NCBI GenBank assembly: GCA_045863555.1
Contig: BTUU01000006.1
Span: 62,001 to 126,000 of the forward strand
Reading direction: 5' to 3'
DNA: 64,000 nucleotides
DNA from: JACRLV01 sp045863555
Lineage (GTDB): Bacteria > Planctomycetota > Phycisphaerae > UBA1845 > Fen-1342
Shown here: positions 24,666 through 33,550 of the stretch, one piece after another
How positions within the stretch are numbered: position 1 is the stretch's first letter
Layout of the letters: every line of letters begins with the position of its first letter
Program-made: the position numbers and the translations under genes
Notes under the pieces: generated by a model
What the model was told of the DNA's origin: nothing
The model's database searches: none
Seen by the model: the letters and a program-made list of their open reading frames with translations, nothing else

Positions 24666-26081
24666 TCATTTTGCGGTCGTGAACGTCACGTCGACCGGAT
24701 CGAGCGGGTAGCCCTCCTGGCTGACAAACGCGAAGAAGCGGCCGCCGTTGAGGCCGAAGTGGTAGCGGCGGCCGGGCTCGAGGGTGACGGGGACGGTCAG
24801 TATCGTGCGCGATTCGTCGTAGGAGGGCGTTCCGAGCTTCGGAAATTCGGGACCGCCGCCGACGATCGACCAACTCTGGTCCTTCATCGGCCGGTCGAAG
24901 GTGATGACAATCGCGGCCGTCTTCGGGTCGACGTCTGCGGCGCCGCTCGGGGGCGTCATGGATTTCACGGACGGAAAACGCGCGAGCAGTTCGTCATAGT
25001 GCTTCGCGGTGCGGTCGAAGTACTCGATGATCCTGGGCATGAACGCGTCGAAAGTCTCGTATTTCCCGCGGGACGTCGCGAACTCGCCGAACAGGTCAGC
25101 CAGACCGGGCGTCCACTTGAAGCCCCGGCTCATCTCGTACATCACCTGCTTGTGGCCGGCCTCCGGGCTGACCGAACTCCGCATGTACTGAACGACGCAG
25201 GCGCGGACCATCGACTCGTAAAGCACGGTGCGGCCGTTTCCGTAGGCCTGGCGCTTCATCGTCTCGGCGTTGCGGTTGAACAGGGCCCTGCCCGCGGCGT
25301 CGAGCTTGTCGGCGTACTTGTCGACATACGCATTCGTGTAGGTGTGCGCGAACTCGTGGACGATGGTGTCGAGAATCTCGTCGCCGATGGCGGGTAGACC
25401 GTCGGCATCCCACTTGTAGATGCCCAGAACGGGTGAGATCTCCTCGCGGCCGTCGTGGTGACGCATGCTGACGCCGTAGTTTCCGCCGCCGTTGAGCATG
25501 CCGACGGCGACCTGGAAGGTGCCCTGCGGGCGTGCCCCGAAAAAGTCGTCAAACCAGCCGACGAAATCGCGTTTGCCCACGATCGCGGCGAGGCGGGCGG
25601 CGGATTTTTCATAGCGGTCGTGCTGCGCGTCGATGAAGGACTTGAAATCGGTGTCGCGCACGAATTCGCGGAGCGAGGCGATGAACCGCTCGGCGTCGGC
25701 AGGCGTCCAGCGTTTTTCGAGCAGCGGCGGGCGCGGATCGAGCGGCGTGCGCGGGGCGGGATCGAACGCGCTTTCCAGGTGAATGGCGAAGTTCATCACG
25801 GCGTCATAGGAGATGCCGCGCCGGCTCCGCAACTCGCGGGCGAGCCTCACGGTCGCGTGATCGCGGAACTTGCCGAAATGGGTCTCGACCGCATCTGCAT
25901 AGGGAGACTTTGAATTCTCCATGTTGTATTCGGGGTTGCCCGCGACGCGAAAGACGATGGAGAGCAGTTCGACCCGGGGGTCCACGCGGACGGTCAGTTC
26001 GCGCCCGGCGTGCGGACGCGACTGACTGATCGTCCCCGGCCCGGCGGGCAGAAGCGCGGCAAGCAGCAAAGCGATAATCAT
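24666..26081 (-). CDS. Secreted putative zinc metalloprotease (DUF4932-like) with Ig-like C-terminus
   Basis: 471 residues with a short signal peptide (MIIALLLAALLPAGPG). The sequence around VELLSIVFRVAGNPEYN matches DUF4932-type proteins. A zincin motif, TIVHEFAHTYTNAYVDKY, gives two metal-binding histidines and the catalytic glutamate, and GNGRTVLYESMVRACVVQYM carries a downstream glutamate that may be the third ligand. The last ~100 residues (DVDPKTAAIVITFDRPMKDQ onward) resemble an SbsA-type Ig-like domain. It is likely exported and acts on protein or peptide substrates, but activity is untested for the family. Confidence 0.78.
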   Translation of the reverse strand: MIIALLLAALLPAGPGTISQSRPHAGRELTVRVDPRVELLSIVFRVAGNPEYNMENSKSPYADAVETHFGKFRDHATVRLARELRSRRGISYDAVMNFAIHLESAFDPAPRTPLDPRPPLLEKRWTPADAERFIASLREFVRDTDFKSFIDAQHDRYEKSAARLAAIVGKRDFVGWFDDFFGARPQGTFQVAVGMLNGGGNYGVSMRHHDGREEISPVLGIYKWDADGLPAIGDEILDTIVHEFAHTYTNAYVDKYADKLDAAGRALFNRNAETMKRQAYGNGRTVLYESMVRACVVQYMRSSVSPEAGHKQVMYEMSRGFKWTPGLADLFGEFATSRGKYETFDAFMPRIIEYFDRTAKHYDELLARFPSVKSMTPPSGAADVDPKTAAIVITFDRPMKDQSWSIVGGGPEFPKLGTPSYDESRTILTVPVTLEPGRRYHFGLNGGRFFAFVSQEGYPLDPVDVTFTTAK

Positions 26082-26243
26082 GACGGCAACCCCTGAACCG
26101 TTGTTTCCGGGATGCTACCGATCGTGGGTAAGAGCGACAACACCGGGCGCCGGGCGGCGATCTCCGGATGCTGTGCGGACGCCGGGCGCGCGTTTGCCGG
26201 GAATTGGCGGGAGATCGGGGCAGGGAGATGAGCGGCAGTCGAA

Positions 26244-26315
26244 GCGGGCGAAGGGGCTCGAACCCTCAACAACTAGCTTGGAAGGCTAGTACTCTACCAA
26301 TTGAGTTACGCCCGC
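26244..26315 (-). tRNA. tRNA-Gly (anticodon TCC)
   Basis: The reverse strand folds into a complete cloverleaf: acceptor stem GCGGGCG/CGCCCGC, D-arm ACTC/GAGT, anticodon stem CTAGC/GCTAG with loop CTTCCAA (anticodon TCC), and T-arm with loop TTCGAGC. The length is 72 bases, with no encoded CCA. Confidence 0.95.
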
Positions 26316-26446
26316 ACGGTCGTCCGCATCACGCCCGAGGGCTCAGACGACGGTCTTTGAAGCTTATCCGCGCGGGTCGGCGTGTCAAACGCAGCAACGC
26401 TTGTGGCGTGCGTGGTCGGCGCGGCGGGTGTGGCGGCGGCCGGGGC

Positions 26447-27343
26447 CTACTCGACGGAGACGAATTTGCGGATCGCCGCTTCGAGCTGGTCGTCGGTGTA
26501 CTGCCGGCCGAGGTCGAGCGGGACGAAACAGCCGTGATTGTGGTCGCTGGCGATGATGAGCATCCGGCCGATCATCGCGTAGCCCGATTCCTGGGGCGTG
26601 TGGCCGACGATGAACCGGTTGACCTTCATCCGGCGGGCGAAGAAGTCGACCGCCTCGGGCGAATGGAACCGGCCCCAGACGAGCGAGTATGCGGGACCGC
26701 CGGGGGAAAGGTCCTCCGGCGTCGGCAGACGGTCGAAGACCGTCACGTCGAAGGACTCGAGCAGGAGCGGGTCGGGCAGGCTGTGGCAGATGAACACGCC
26801 GCCGGCCGTCGCTGCGCCGAGGGGCAGCGCGGCGATGTACTCGCATACCGAGTCGAGAACCGCGCCGGCGTGCCGGCCGAAGCGGTAGGCGACGCCGCGC
26901 TCGAAATCCTGGAGGACGCTGCGGCCGCCCTTGGTGATCTCCTGGCCGCGGAGCTGGGCGAGTTCGTGGTTGGACTGGAGGCAGAAGACGTTATCGGGGA
27001 AGGCGCATTTCCATTCGCAGGCCTTTACGAGCAGGTCGATGGAGAGGTCCATCTCGGAGGCGTTCTTGAGATCCTCGTGGATCAGCTCGTGGAGGATGAC
27101 GGAGCGGCCCGGGCTGCGGTCGAGGGCGCAGTAGCGCTGGAGCTTGTCGAAGTTCCGCACGTTTCCGTGCATATCGCCGGTGACGACGAGCTGGCCGGCG
27201 CTGCCGAAACGGAGCAGCGAGCCGGTGCGGATCGGGTCTTCGCGCAGCAGCCCGGCGGCTTCGCGGATGACGCGGCAGGCGTGGTCGGCGTCGGGCCTTG
27301 AAATCACGACTCGCGATGTCCTTTCCAAACGAACACGAATCAC
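26447..27343 (-). CDS. Metallophosphoesterase / Ser-Thr protein phosphatase-like
   Basis: 298 residues with a GTG start preceded by GGGGGA. Calcineurin-like metal-binding motifs are VVTGDMHGNVRNF (GDxHG), FCLQSNHELAQL (GNHE, with Ser replacing Gly), FICHSLPDP, and FIVGHTPQESG (GHTP). VWGRFHSPEAVDFF resembles the substrate loop of PP1/PP2A-like enzymes. No signal peptide or membrane helix is visible, so it is cytosolic. It lies 42 bp downstream of a protein kinase gene on the same strand, suggesting opposing activities on shared targets. Confidence 0.82.
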   Translation of the reverse strand: MIRVRLERTSRVVISRPDADHACRVIREAAGLLREDPIRTGSLLRFGSAGQLVVTGDMHGNVRNFDKLQRYCALDRSPGRSVILHELIHEDLKNASEMDLSIDLLVKACEWKCAFPDNVFCLQSNHELAQLRGQEITKGGRSVLQDFERGVAYRFGRHAGAVLDSVCEYIAALPLGAATAGGVFICHSLPDPLLLESFDVTVFDRLPTPEDLSPGGPAYSLVWGRFHSPEAVDFFARRMKVNRFIVGHTPQESGYAMIGRMLIIASDHNHGCFVPLDLGRQYTDDQLEAAIRKFVSVE

Positions 27344-27385
27344 TCCCCCGCCGTGCGAGACGGGACTTCCCGGTTCGGGCGCACG

Positions 27386-28249
27386 TCACGACGCGGAGGC
27401 GGGCGGAGCCCCCTGCCGCTTGCGGATCAGGTGATAGATCATCTCCAGCCGGTTCAGCACTTCCTTCATTTCGCGCGGCCGATCGGACTTGTTGTGCTCG
27501 CAACAGTCGACAATGAGCTGCGAGAGCGTCATCGGAATCTTCGTATTCACCTCGTGGGGCGGGGCGTTGTCGCTCCGCGCGTCGATCTCGATCTTCTTGG
27601 TTCCCGTCTCGCCCGTGTTCATGACGGTCTTGAACCACTTGCCGGTGGTGGTCCAGTACATCGTCGCGCCGAAGTTGAAGACGTCGGTGCGCTGATCGAT
27701 GGGCTGGCGGAGGGCCTGCTCGGGGGCCATGAAATCGGGCGTGCCCTGGATGCGGTTTTTCGTGTGGCCGATGGGGCAGCTCTGGCCGAAGTCGATGATT
27801 TTCAGCCCGCCGCCGCGCATGAGGAGAATGTTGTTGGGCTTGATGTCGGCGTGGACGAAGCCGGCGCGGTGCATGGCGCTGAGGCCCTCGGCGACGGCGA
27901 TGAAGACGCGGACGACCTGCTCGAGATCGTCGGGGCGGTCGTCCTCGAGGCGGCGGCCGTCGACGAGCTCCATGATGAGGAACAGTTCGGCGACCTTGAG
28001 CCAGCGGCGGACGCGGACGATGTCGTGGATTCGGCGGAGGGCGGGGCTGTCGACCTTCTGGCCGACGAGGTACTCGGTCTCGGCCTGGTCGATGAAGCGG
28101 TCGTCGCCGGGCCCGTGGCGGACGACGTGCTTGATGGCGACGGGCTCGCGGGAGCCACGGCGGCGGGCTTCGTAGATCACGGCGCCCGCGCCCTTGCCGA
28201 TTCGCGCGGTCACGTCAAAGCCCGGGAGTTGAGCGAATGACCGCACCAT
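27386..28249 (-). CDS. Serine/threonine protein kinase (Hanks type, soluble)
   Basis: 287 residues, essentially only a kinase domain. The glycine loop is RIGKGAGAVIYEA (17-28), the catalytic lysine is K40 (VAIKHV), and the glutamate in helix C is probably E58. The catalytic loop is HADIKPNN (133-140), where Ala replaces the usual Arg before Asp135, making it a non-RD kinase. DFG is at 153-155 and APEQ at 175-178, then DVFNFGATMYWTTTG. There is no transmembrane or sensor domain. It precedes the phosphatase gene, and the pair is probably co-transcribed. Confidence 0.9.
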   Translation of the reverse strand: MVRSFAQLPGFDVTARIGKGAGAVIYEARRRGSREPVAIKHVVRHGPGDDRFIDQAETEYLVGQKVDSPALRRIHDIVRVRRWLKVAELFLIMELVDGRRLEDDRPDDLEQVVRVFIAVAEGLSAMHRAGFVHADIKPNNILLMRGGGLKIIDFGQSCPIGHTKNRIQGTPDFMAPEQALRQPIDQRTDVFNFGATMYWTTTGKWFKTVMNTGETGTKKIEIDARSDNAPPHEVNTKIPMTLSQLIVDCCEHNKSDRPREMKEVLNRLEMIYHLIRKRQGAPPASAS

Positions 28250-28384
28250 TCCGAACCCGCTACCCCCCGGAAAACACGATGACGCCGACGACGCCTCCCG
28301 GGCAGATCGCCGGCATCCACGAAGCCATCGCCGTATCGGATCGCAGGTCAGGAAGTCTAGTGGGTAGACCCCGCGGCGTGCAAA

Positions 28385-28894
28385 TCAGCGCACAAAACTC
28401 TTGGCGCGGAGGAACTCCACGAGGTCGGCCGCTTCGGGAGCGCGGTCGGCGGCGGCTTCCGAGCGAAGATCGACGGCGAGCCGAATCTGGTTCGGCGAGA
28501 GGCCGGTCGAGCGCGTCAGATCGCGAATCGCCTGGAGAAGCTGGCGCCGATGTCCGTCGCTGAGCGTCGCGCCGCCGCTGCCGAGGACGGCGAGGCGGGC
28601 GTTGCTGTTTCGCAGGTTCCACTGGACCTGGTCCGGACGGATGATGCAATCGTATGACGCGAGATCGGTCGTGCCGGGCGAGAGATACTCGATCGTGGCG
28701 AATTCGACGCGATTCGAGACCGTGGCCATGAGCCCCGGCGAGCCGCCGGCGGCGAGCCCGGTCGGACGCGGTTCAAGCCAGAGGAGAAGGAGCGCCCCGA
28801 CGGTGAGTGACCCGAGGAGCGCGATCATGACGTTGGTATTTCGCTTATCGGAAGTCACGGGCAATCCCTTGATGCGATAGGCGTCGACATCCAT
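28385..28894 (-). CDS. Single-pass membrane protein of unknown function
   Basis: 169 residues from the ATG at 28894 (an upstream TTG at 28906 is possible). A helix near residues 21-42 (NVMIALLGSLTVGALLLLWL) is followed by an extracytoplasmic domain with ATIEYLSPGTTDLASYDCII and an Arg/Ala-rich C-terminus, ending DLVEFLRAKSFVR. I do not recognise the family. It lies upstream of the kinase gene on the same strand with a ~135-bp gap, so membership of that operon is uncertain. Confidence 0.65.
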   Translation of the reverse strand: MDVDAYRIKGLPVTSDKRNTNVMIALLGSLTVGALLLLWLEPRPTGLAAGGSPGLMATVSNRVEFATIEYLSPGTTDLASYDCIIRPDQVQWNLRNSNARLAVLGSGGATLSDGHRRQLLQAIRDLTRSTGLSPNQIRLAVDLRSEAAADRAPEAADLVEFLRAKSFVR

Positions 28895-29005
28895 GCCGAC
28901 GCGCAAATTGTGCCACGGGTCCCAATGTTCTGCAAGCCCTGCTGGCGCACGATTTTACGGTGCGGCGAGTCAGGCCGTCGATTCCACCCAGAGTATACTA
29001 TCGGC

Positions 29006-30100
29006 ATGAACCGCGCGGCGATGAATCGGCTGTGGATTTCTGCGATTTTTCTTGCAATTCCGCTTCAGGCGGACACGGTCAAGCTGACGGGCCGGCCGGC
29101 GTTTGAAAATGTGCGAATCCTGGATTTTCGCGCCGGGCGGCTCCAGTTTCGGGGCGTCTCCGGCGAGGTACTGCGCAAACCGCTTTCGGAGATCGAGTGG
29201 CTGGCGGCCGACGCCGCGCCTGAGCTATCCGAGGGCGAGCGGCTGCGGGCTCGGAGGGAGCCGGCCGCGGCGCTGGACCGATATCGAGTCTGCGCGCGGA
29301 AGAGCGACTGGACCGGGGCGGTCGCGCTGCGGCGGCAGATTGACTGCGCGGGGTCGGTCGGGAAAACGGACGTGGCGGTGGACGGTCTGTTTCGGCTGCT
29401 GGAGCTGGAACCGGAATTCGAGCCGCATCTGGCGCGGATCGGCCTGGGCGAAGTGGGCAGCGCGGCAAACGGGGCGGCGCTGAAGCGGCTCCGGACGTCA
29501 AATCTGCGCGGGAACGACCGGCTGATCGGACTGCGTCTGGAACTTACGATCCTGGAATCACCGGATACTGTCGGATCGGATTTCCGAGCGCCCGCGGGGG
29601 CTGATTCCGCGGGCGACGGCGCCGGGAATGGGGACGACCGGCTGTTTGCCCGGTCGCGCGTCCGGCTGGGCGGTCAGTATCTCCCCTGCGACGGCCACCT
29701 TCGAACGGCGCTGCGGGCGCTCGCGGAATCCGGGAAGGCGGGGGATGCCCGCGTGCGGTATGAAGCGGCGCGGCCGTTCGTGGCGGCGGATTGCGCCGCC
29801 GGCTGGAACCTCCTGGACGCTCGGCTGCTCATCGACGAAGGGCGCGCCGCCGAGGCGGCCGATCGGCTGGTAACGCTCCGCACGGCCGGCGGAGACGCGG
29901 AAATCGAGGCTGAAATCGCGTATAGTCTGGGACTTGCGCATGAGCGGCTCGGCCAGACGGTGCTGGCGGCGGAACTCTACCGCGAACTCGCCGCGCGGGA
30001 ACAGACTCCGGAGACGTGGAAACGCCGCGCCCTGACCGCGCTGGAGCGTGCAGCACCGGCGACGCGGCCCGCGAACTCGCAAGCGACCCCGAGCCCATGA
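29006..30100 (+). CDS. Secreted protein with TPR-like helical repeats
   Basis: 364 residues; the start at 29006 gives a hydrophobic signal (MNRLWISAIFLAIPLQA) ending before DTVKLTGRPAF. The early segment LTGRPAFENVRILDFRAGRL followed by FRGVSGEVLRKPLSEIEWL is a small beta domain often seen before helical repeats in planctomycete proteins. The remainder is Ala/Leu/Arg-rich and TPR-like (AYSLGLAHERLGQTVLAAEL). It overlaps miaB by four bases (ATGA), implying coupling, although no functional link is evident. Confidence 0.65.
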   Translation: MNRAAMNRLWISAIFLAIPLQADTVKLTGRPAFENVRILDFRAGRLQFRGVSGEVLRKPLSEIEWLAADAAPELSEGERLRARREPAAALDRYRVCARKSDWTGAVALRRQIDCAGSVGKTDVAVDGLFRLLELEPEFEPHLARIGLGEVGSAANGAALKRLRTSNLRGNDRLIGLRLELTILESPDTVGSDFRAPAGADSAGDGAGNGDDRLFARSRVRLGGQYLPCDGHLRTALRALAESGKAGDARVRYEAARPFVAADCAAGWNLLDARLLIDEGRAAEAADRLVTLRTAGGDAEIEAEIAYSLGLAHERLGQTVLAAELYRELAAREQTPETWKRRALTALERAAPATRPANSQATPSP

Positions 30101-31668
30101 AACCGCAGCAATACTTCCTTGAGACCTTCGGCTGCCAGATGAACGTGCTGGACAGCCAGCTCGTGGAGGGGCAGCTTCGCGCCCGCGGCCTGCGCCCCGC
30201 GGGGGATGCGCGCGACGCGGACATCGTGCTGTTCAACACGTGCAGCGTCCGCCAGCATGCGGAGGACAAGGTGCTGGCCCGGCTCGGCACGCTGAAGACC
30301 CGCAAGCGGCGGCAGCCCGAGCTGATCGTCGGCGTGATCGGGTGCATGGCGGAGCGCGAGAAGGAAGGCATCTTTGCCCGCGCTCCGCACGTGGACCTGA
30401 TCTGCGGACCGGGCGAACTGAACCGGCTGCCGGCGCTGATCGACGAGGTCGTCGAGCGCCAGGAGCAGGTCGCGGCGCTGGCCGGTTCGCTTTCGCGGCG
30501 CACGGAGGTGCTGGCGCGGGCGCTGGAATATGACAGTCTTGAGGCACTGGATCTTTCCCGGGCGGCGACGATCGAGGCGGAGGGCGGCGTCCTTCAGTCG
30601 TACATCCGCGTGCAGCGCGGCTGCGACAAGTTCTGCACCTACTGCGTCGTGCCTTTCACGCGAGGCGCGGAACGCAGCCGGCCGCCGGCGCACATTGTCG
30701 ACGAGGCGAAGATGCTCGCCGAGCGCGGCTGCCGCGAGGTCACGCTGCTGGGCCAGACCGTCAATTCCTACGTGCACCAGGAAGACGGTCGGCCGGTGCC
30801 GTTCGCGAAGCTGCTGGAGCGAGTCCAGGCGGTCGAGGGGATCGACCGCGTGCGATTCGTGACGAGCTTCCCGGCCGACTGGGACGAGGACATTTTTCGC
30901 GTCATGCGCGACTATCCGAAGGTGATGCCGTATCTGCACATTCCCGCGCAGAGCGGCTCCGACCGGATCCTCGCGGCGATGAAGCGCGGCTACACGGTCG
31001 ACGAGTACCTGCGGCTCATGGACACGGCGCGGCGGTATCTCCCGCACATTTCGCTCGCGGGCGACTTCATCGTCGGCTTCTGCGGTGAGACGGACGCCGA
31101 CTTCCGCGCGTCGCTCGAGCTGATGCGCCGGGTCGAATACAAGAGCCTCTTCGTTTTCAAGTACTCGCCGCGGCCGGGGACGAAGGCCGACCGCAATCTT
31201 CCGGACGACGTGCCGGGCGAGGTGAAAGCTGCGCGAAACCAGGAGATGCTTGCGGTGCAGGCGGAGATCGGCCTGCGGCATCGCGAGGCCTTCGTGGGGC
31301 GGAGCGTCGAGGTGCTCGTCGAGGGGTACAGCAAGCTCGGCCGGCCCGGGGCCGTGCGCGAGGGCGGGGCGGAGGGTCCGGCGGTGCAGGAATCGGAGCA
31401 GGACCGCGGGAGCGAGGTGCTGCACGGCGCGCGCCCGGTGCGCGGCAGCGGGCAGCTCGTCGGGCGGACGCCGGGAGACCTGATCGTCGTGTTCGACGCG
31501 CCGCCGTCGCGCATCGGGGCGATTGTGCGCGTCGCCATCGAACGCGTGACGCCGCTGACGCTGTTTGGACGGGTGACCGACGTGGTTTCGGAGCCGCGGC
31601 CGGCCGCGACGCCTTTGACGCCGGCGTCCGCGCTCGGCCTGCCGATCCTGTCGGGCGGCGGCGCCTGA
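30097..31668 (+). CDS. miaB: tRNA-2-methylthio-N6-dimethylallyladenosine synthase MiaB
   Basis: 523 residues. The N-terminal UPF0004 domain has FGCQMN, NTCSVR and GCMAE, whose cysteines bind one 4Fe-4S cluster. The radical-SAM motif is RGCDKFCTYCVVPF (CxxxCxxC). LGQTVNSYVHQ, LHIPAQSGSDRILAAMKRGY and FIVGFCGETDADF are MiaB signatures. The C-terminal TRAM domain is interrupted by an Arg/Gly/Glu-rich stretch of roughly 30 residues (GRPGAVREGGAEGPAVQESE onward), making it longer than typical MiaB. The enzyme methylthiolates i6A37 in tRNAs reading UNN codons. Confidence 0.94.
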   Translation: MKPQQYFLETFGCQMNVLDSQLVEGQLRARGLRPAGDARDADIVLFNTCSVRQHAEDKVLARLGTLKTRKRRQPELIVGVIGCMAEREKEGIFARAPHVDLICGPGELNRLPALIDEVVERQEQVAALAGSLSRRTEVLARALEYDSLEALDLSRAATIEAEGGVLQSYIRVQRGCDKFCTYCVVPFTRGAERSRPPAHIVDEAKMLAERGCREVTLLGQTVNSYVHQEDGRPVPFAKLLERVQAVEGIDRVRFVTSFPADWDEDIFRVMRDYPKVMPYLHIPAQSGSDRILAAMKRGYTVDEYLRLMDTARRYLPHISLAGDFIVGFCGETDADFRASLELMRRVEYKSLFVFKYSPRPGTKADRNLPDDVPGEVKAARNQEMLAVQAEIGLRHREAFVGRSVEVLVEGYSKLGRPGAVREGGAEGPAVQESEQDRGSEVLHGARPVRGSGQLVGRTPGDLIVVFDAPPSRIGAIVRVAIERVTPLTLFGRVTDVVSEPRPAATPLTPASALGLPILSGGGA

Positions 31669-31671
31669 CGG

Positions 31672-33474
31672 CTACTTCGCGGCCGGCGCGGGGAGTTCCC
31701 CCGGCGGCCGAATGCGGCCGATCCACACGGGGCGTTCTCCGGGGAACTCGTGGATCCGCTCGATTTCCGGCGGCAGTTCATCGTCGAGGCGCTTGAAGCG
31801 ATCGAGCCGCCACTGGCGGATGTAGAACTCCCCCTGCTCGGCGTAGAAATCCGCGTACCAGAGGATGTACTCGATCCCCCCGGCACGGCACTCGGCGAGA
31901 ATGTCGCTCCACTGGGCCGCTTCGATTTCCTCAAGGCCCGGGAAGCGCGCCGAATTCTCGCCGGCGTGGAGCGCGAGCAGGCCGCCCACGCCGCTGAGCA
32001 CGCGCGCGGGCGGCGGAAGGTGCTCCCGCGTCCAGCGGGCCGCGGCGACGAGCGGCGGGACCGCGTCGTGCTCCGCGAAGAGATAGGGCAACTGCCGAGC
32101 GCCGCTTGACCCGAGCAGCAGGAACAACAGCACGATGACGGGGCGTTTTCCGACGCGGCGGCGGGTTTGCCCTTTCGGTTCGCGCGCGGGCGGCGGTGCG
32201 ACGCCGGCTTCACGCTCGGGCGGCGGGCTGCGGCGCAGGACGCCGAGCAGGATCGGACCCGCGACGATCGCGGACAGGATGCCGTACGCCGTGCGAGCGT
32301 CGCGGGGGTGAAACGTGGACCACCATCCGACCTCGGCACTCAAGAAGAGCGCGAGCAGTGCCGTCAATCCGGCCGTGACAAACAGGCTCGACCGGCGGGA
32401 GCGGACCAGCGTCAGCAGGACCGCCGCGCCCGGCGCGGCCAGCGCGAGCACGATCGCCGCCAAGGGCAGATAGTAACGATCGGCGGTGAACCGAAACGCG
32501 GCCACGCCTGCGAAATAGGCTCCTGCGAACCCGAGAAGCGCGGCGAGCTCCGCGAGGCGGCCGCGCCGGACGAGCGCCACCGCGCCCGTCAGGGCAAGGA
32601 TCGCGAGCGCCGGCGGGAGTACGAGCGTGAGCCACTGAGCGGGCTCCGACAGCTCCAGCGCGGCCAGAAACCTCCGGCCGCCGGCCGCGCAGTCGAACAC
32701 GCGATCCAGCGCGGCAAGGCAGGCGTCAATATCGAACCGCAGATGGGTGAGGTAATGGTCGCGGGAATGGGTTCGCCACAGCAGGAGCGTCAGGGCGAGC
32801 CAGGCCGCCGCGGGCGCCGCGGCGGCGCAGGACCGCAGCAGCACACCGGGCCAGGGCCGCCGTCGGAGCAGATCCGCAGCGGCGACACCGAGCAGGAGCC
32901 CGGCACAATCCGGCCGCACGAGGAGCGCGCCGGCGGCGGCCAGGTATCTGCCGCGGCCGTCGGCCGCACTGCGTTCGCACGTCACGAGCACGAGCAGAAT
33001 GAGGAGCGGTTCGAGGAGGGTCCCCGCTGCGGCCCACCAGAGCGTAGGCGTGGCGAGGAGCAGGAGCGTAAGCCAGGGGGCGGGCCGGGGCGCCCAGCGA
33101 GCGGCGAGCCGATGGAACGCGATCGCGATACCGACGAGAAGGAGCCCGTTCAGCGTCTGCGCGGCGGCCTGCTCGGCGGGGATGTCCGTGAGCCAATGCC
33201 AGGGCAGGGCGCGGGCGACGAGGTTGATCGCCAGCGGCCAGGCCGGGCTTCGCTTGAGCGAGGGCGGGATCTCGCCGCGGATGAGGGCGAGGCCGGATTC
33301 GCGAAATTCGTAGAAGTCGCCGTGCGGCTGAAGGAACTGGCCCCAGAGCAGGAACGCCAGAGCGCCCGCTACGGCGACGAGGAGCCGGCGCTCCGAGGGG
33401 GGCGCGGGTACGCCCGGCGCGGATGTCGAGACCGGCCGCGGCGCGGCGGCGAGGCTCGTTTCGCTGGAGGACAT
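31672..33474 (-). CDS. Polytopic membrane protein, GT39/PMT-like glycosyltransferase
   Basis: 600 residues from the ATG at 33474. After a polar N-terminus there are about 12 hydrophobic helices separated by short loops. FLQPHGDFYEFRESGLALIR after the first helix places acidic residues where GT39/ArnT-like enzymes hold their catalytic Asp/Glu, and RFTADRYYLPLAAIVLALA is typical of the family. A soluble C-terminal ~110-residue domain follows (ARVLSGVGGLLALHAGENSA, ECRAGGIEYILWYADFY). It probably transfers a sugar from a polyprenyl carrier at the outer face of the membrane; donor and acceptor are unknown. It starts just beyond a perfect 14-bp hairpin that separates it from the PKD gene. Confidence 0.7.
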   Translation of the reverse strand: MSSSETSLAAAPRPVSTSAPGVPAPPSERRLLVAVAGALAFLLWGQFLQPHGDFYEFRESGLALIRGEIPPSLKRSPAWPLAINLVARALPWHWLTDIPAEQAAAQTLNGLLLVGIAIAFHRLAARWAPRPAPWLTLLLLATPTLWWAAAGTLLEPLLILLVLVTCERSAADGRGRYLAAAGALLVRPDCAGLLLGVAAADLLRRRPWPGVLLRSCAAAAPAAAWLALTLLLWRTHSRDHYLTHLRFDIDACLAALDRVFDCAAGGRRFLAALELSEPAQWLTLVLPPALAILALTGAVALVRRGRLAELAALLGFAGAYFAGVAAFRFTADRYYLPLAAIVLALAAPGAAVLLTLVRSRRSSLFVTAGLTALLALFLSAEVGWWSTFHPRDARTAYGILSAIVAGPILLGVLRRSPPPEREAGVAPPPAREPKGQTRRRVGKRPVIVLLFLLLGSSGARQLPYLFAEHDAVPPLVAAARWTREHLPPPARVLSGVGGLLALHAGENSARFPGLEEIEAAQWSDILAECRAGGIEYILWYADFYAEQGEFYIRQWRLDRFKRLDDELPPEIERIHEFPGERPVWIGRIRPPGELPAPAAK

Positions 33475-33487
33475 GAGCAGACAGTAT

Positions 33488-33520
33488 GGGCCGGGTTGAT
33501 CGGTTGGATCAACCCGGCCC
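33488..33520 (-). terminator. Perfect 14-bp hairpin between PKD and GT39-like genes
   Basis: GGGCCGGGTTGATC (33488-33501) and GATCAACCCGGCCC (33507-33520) pair perfectly around GGTTG, 30 bases after the PKD gene's stop. No T-run follows, so it is either a non-canonical terminator, an RNA stabiliser or a symmetric protein-binding site ahead of the next gene. Confidence 0.65.
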
Positions 33521-33550
33521 GAACCGGACAAATCGAGATGGAGTTGCTGC

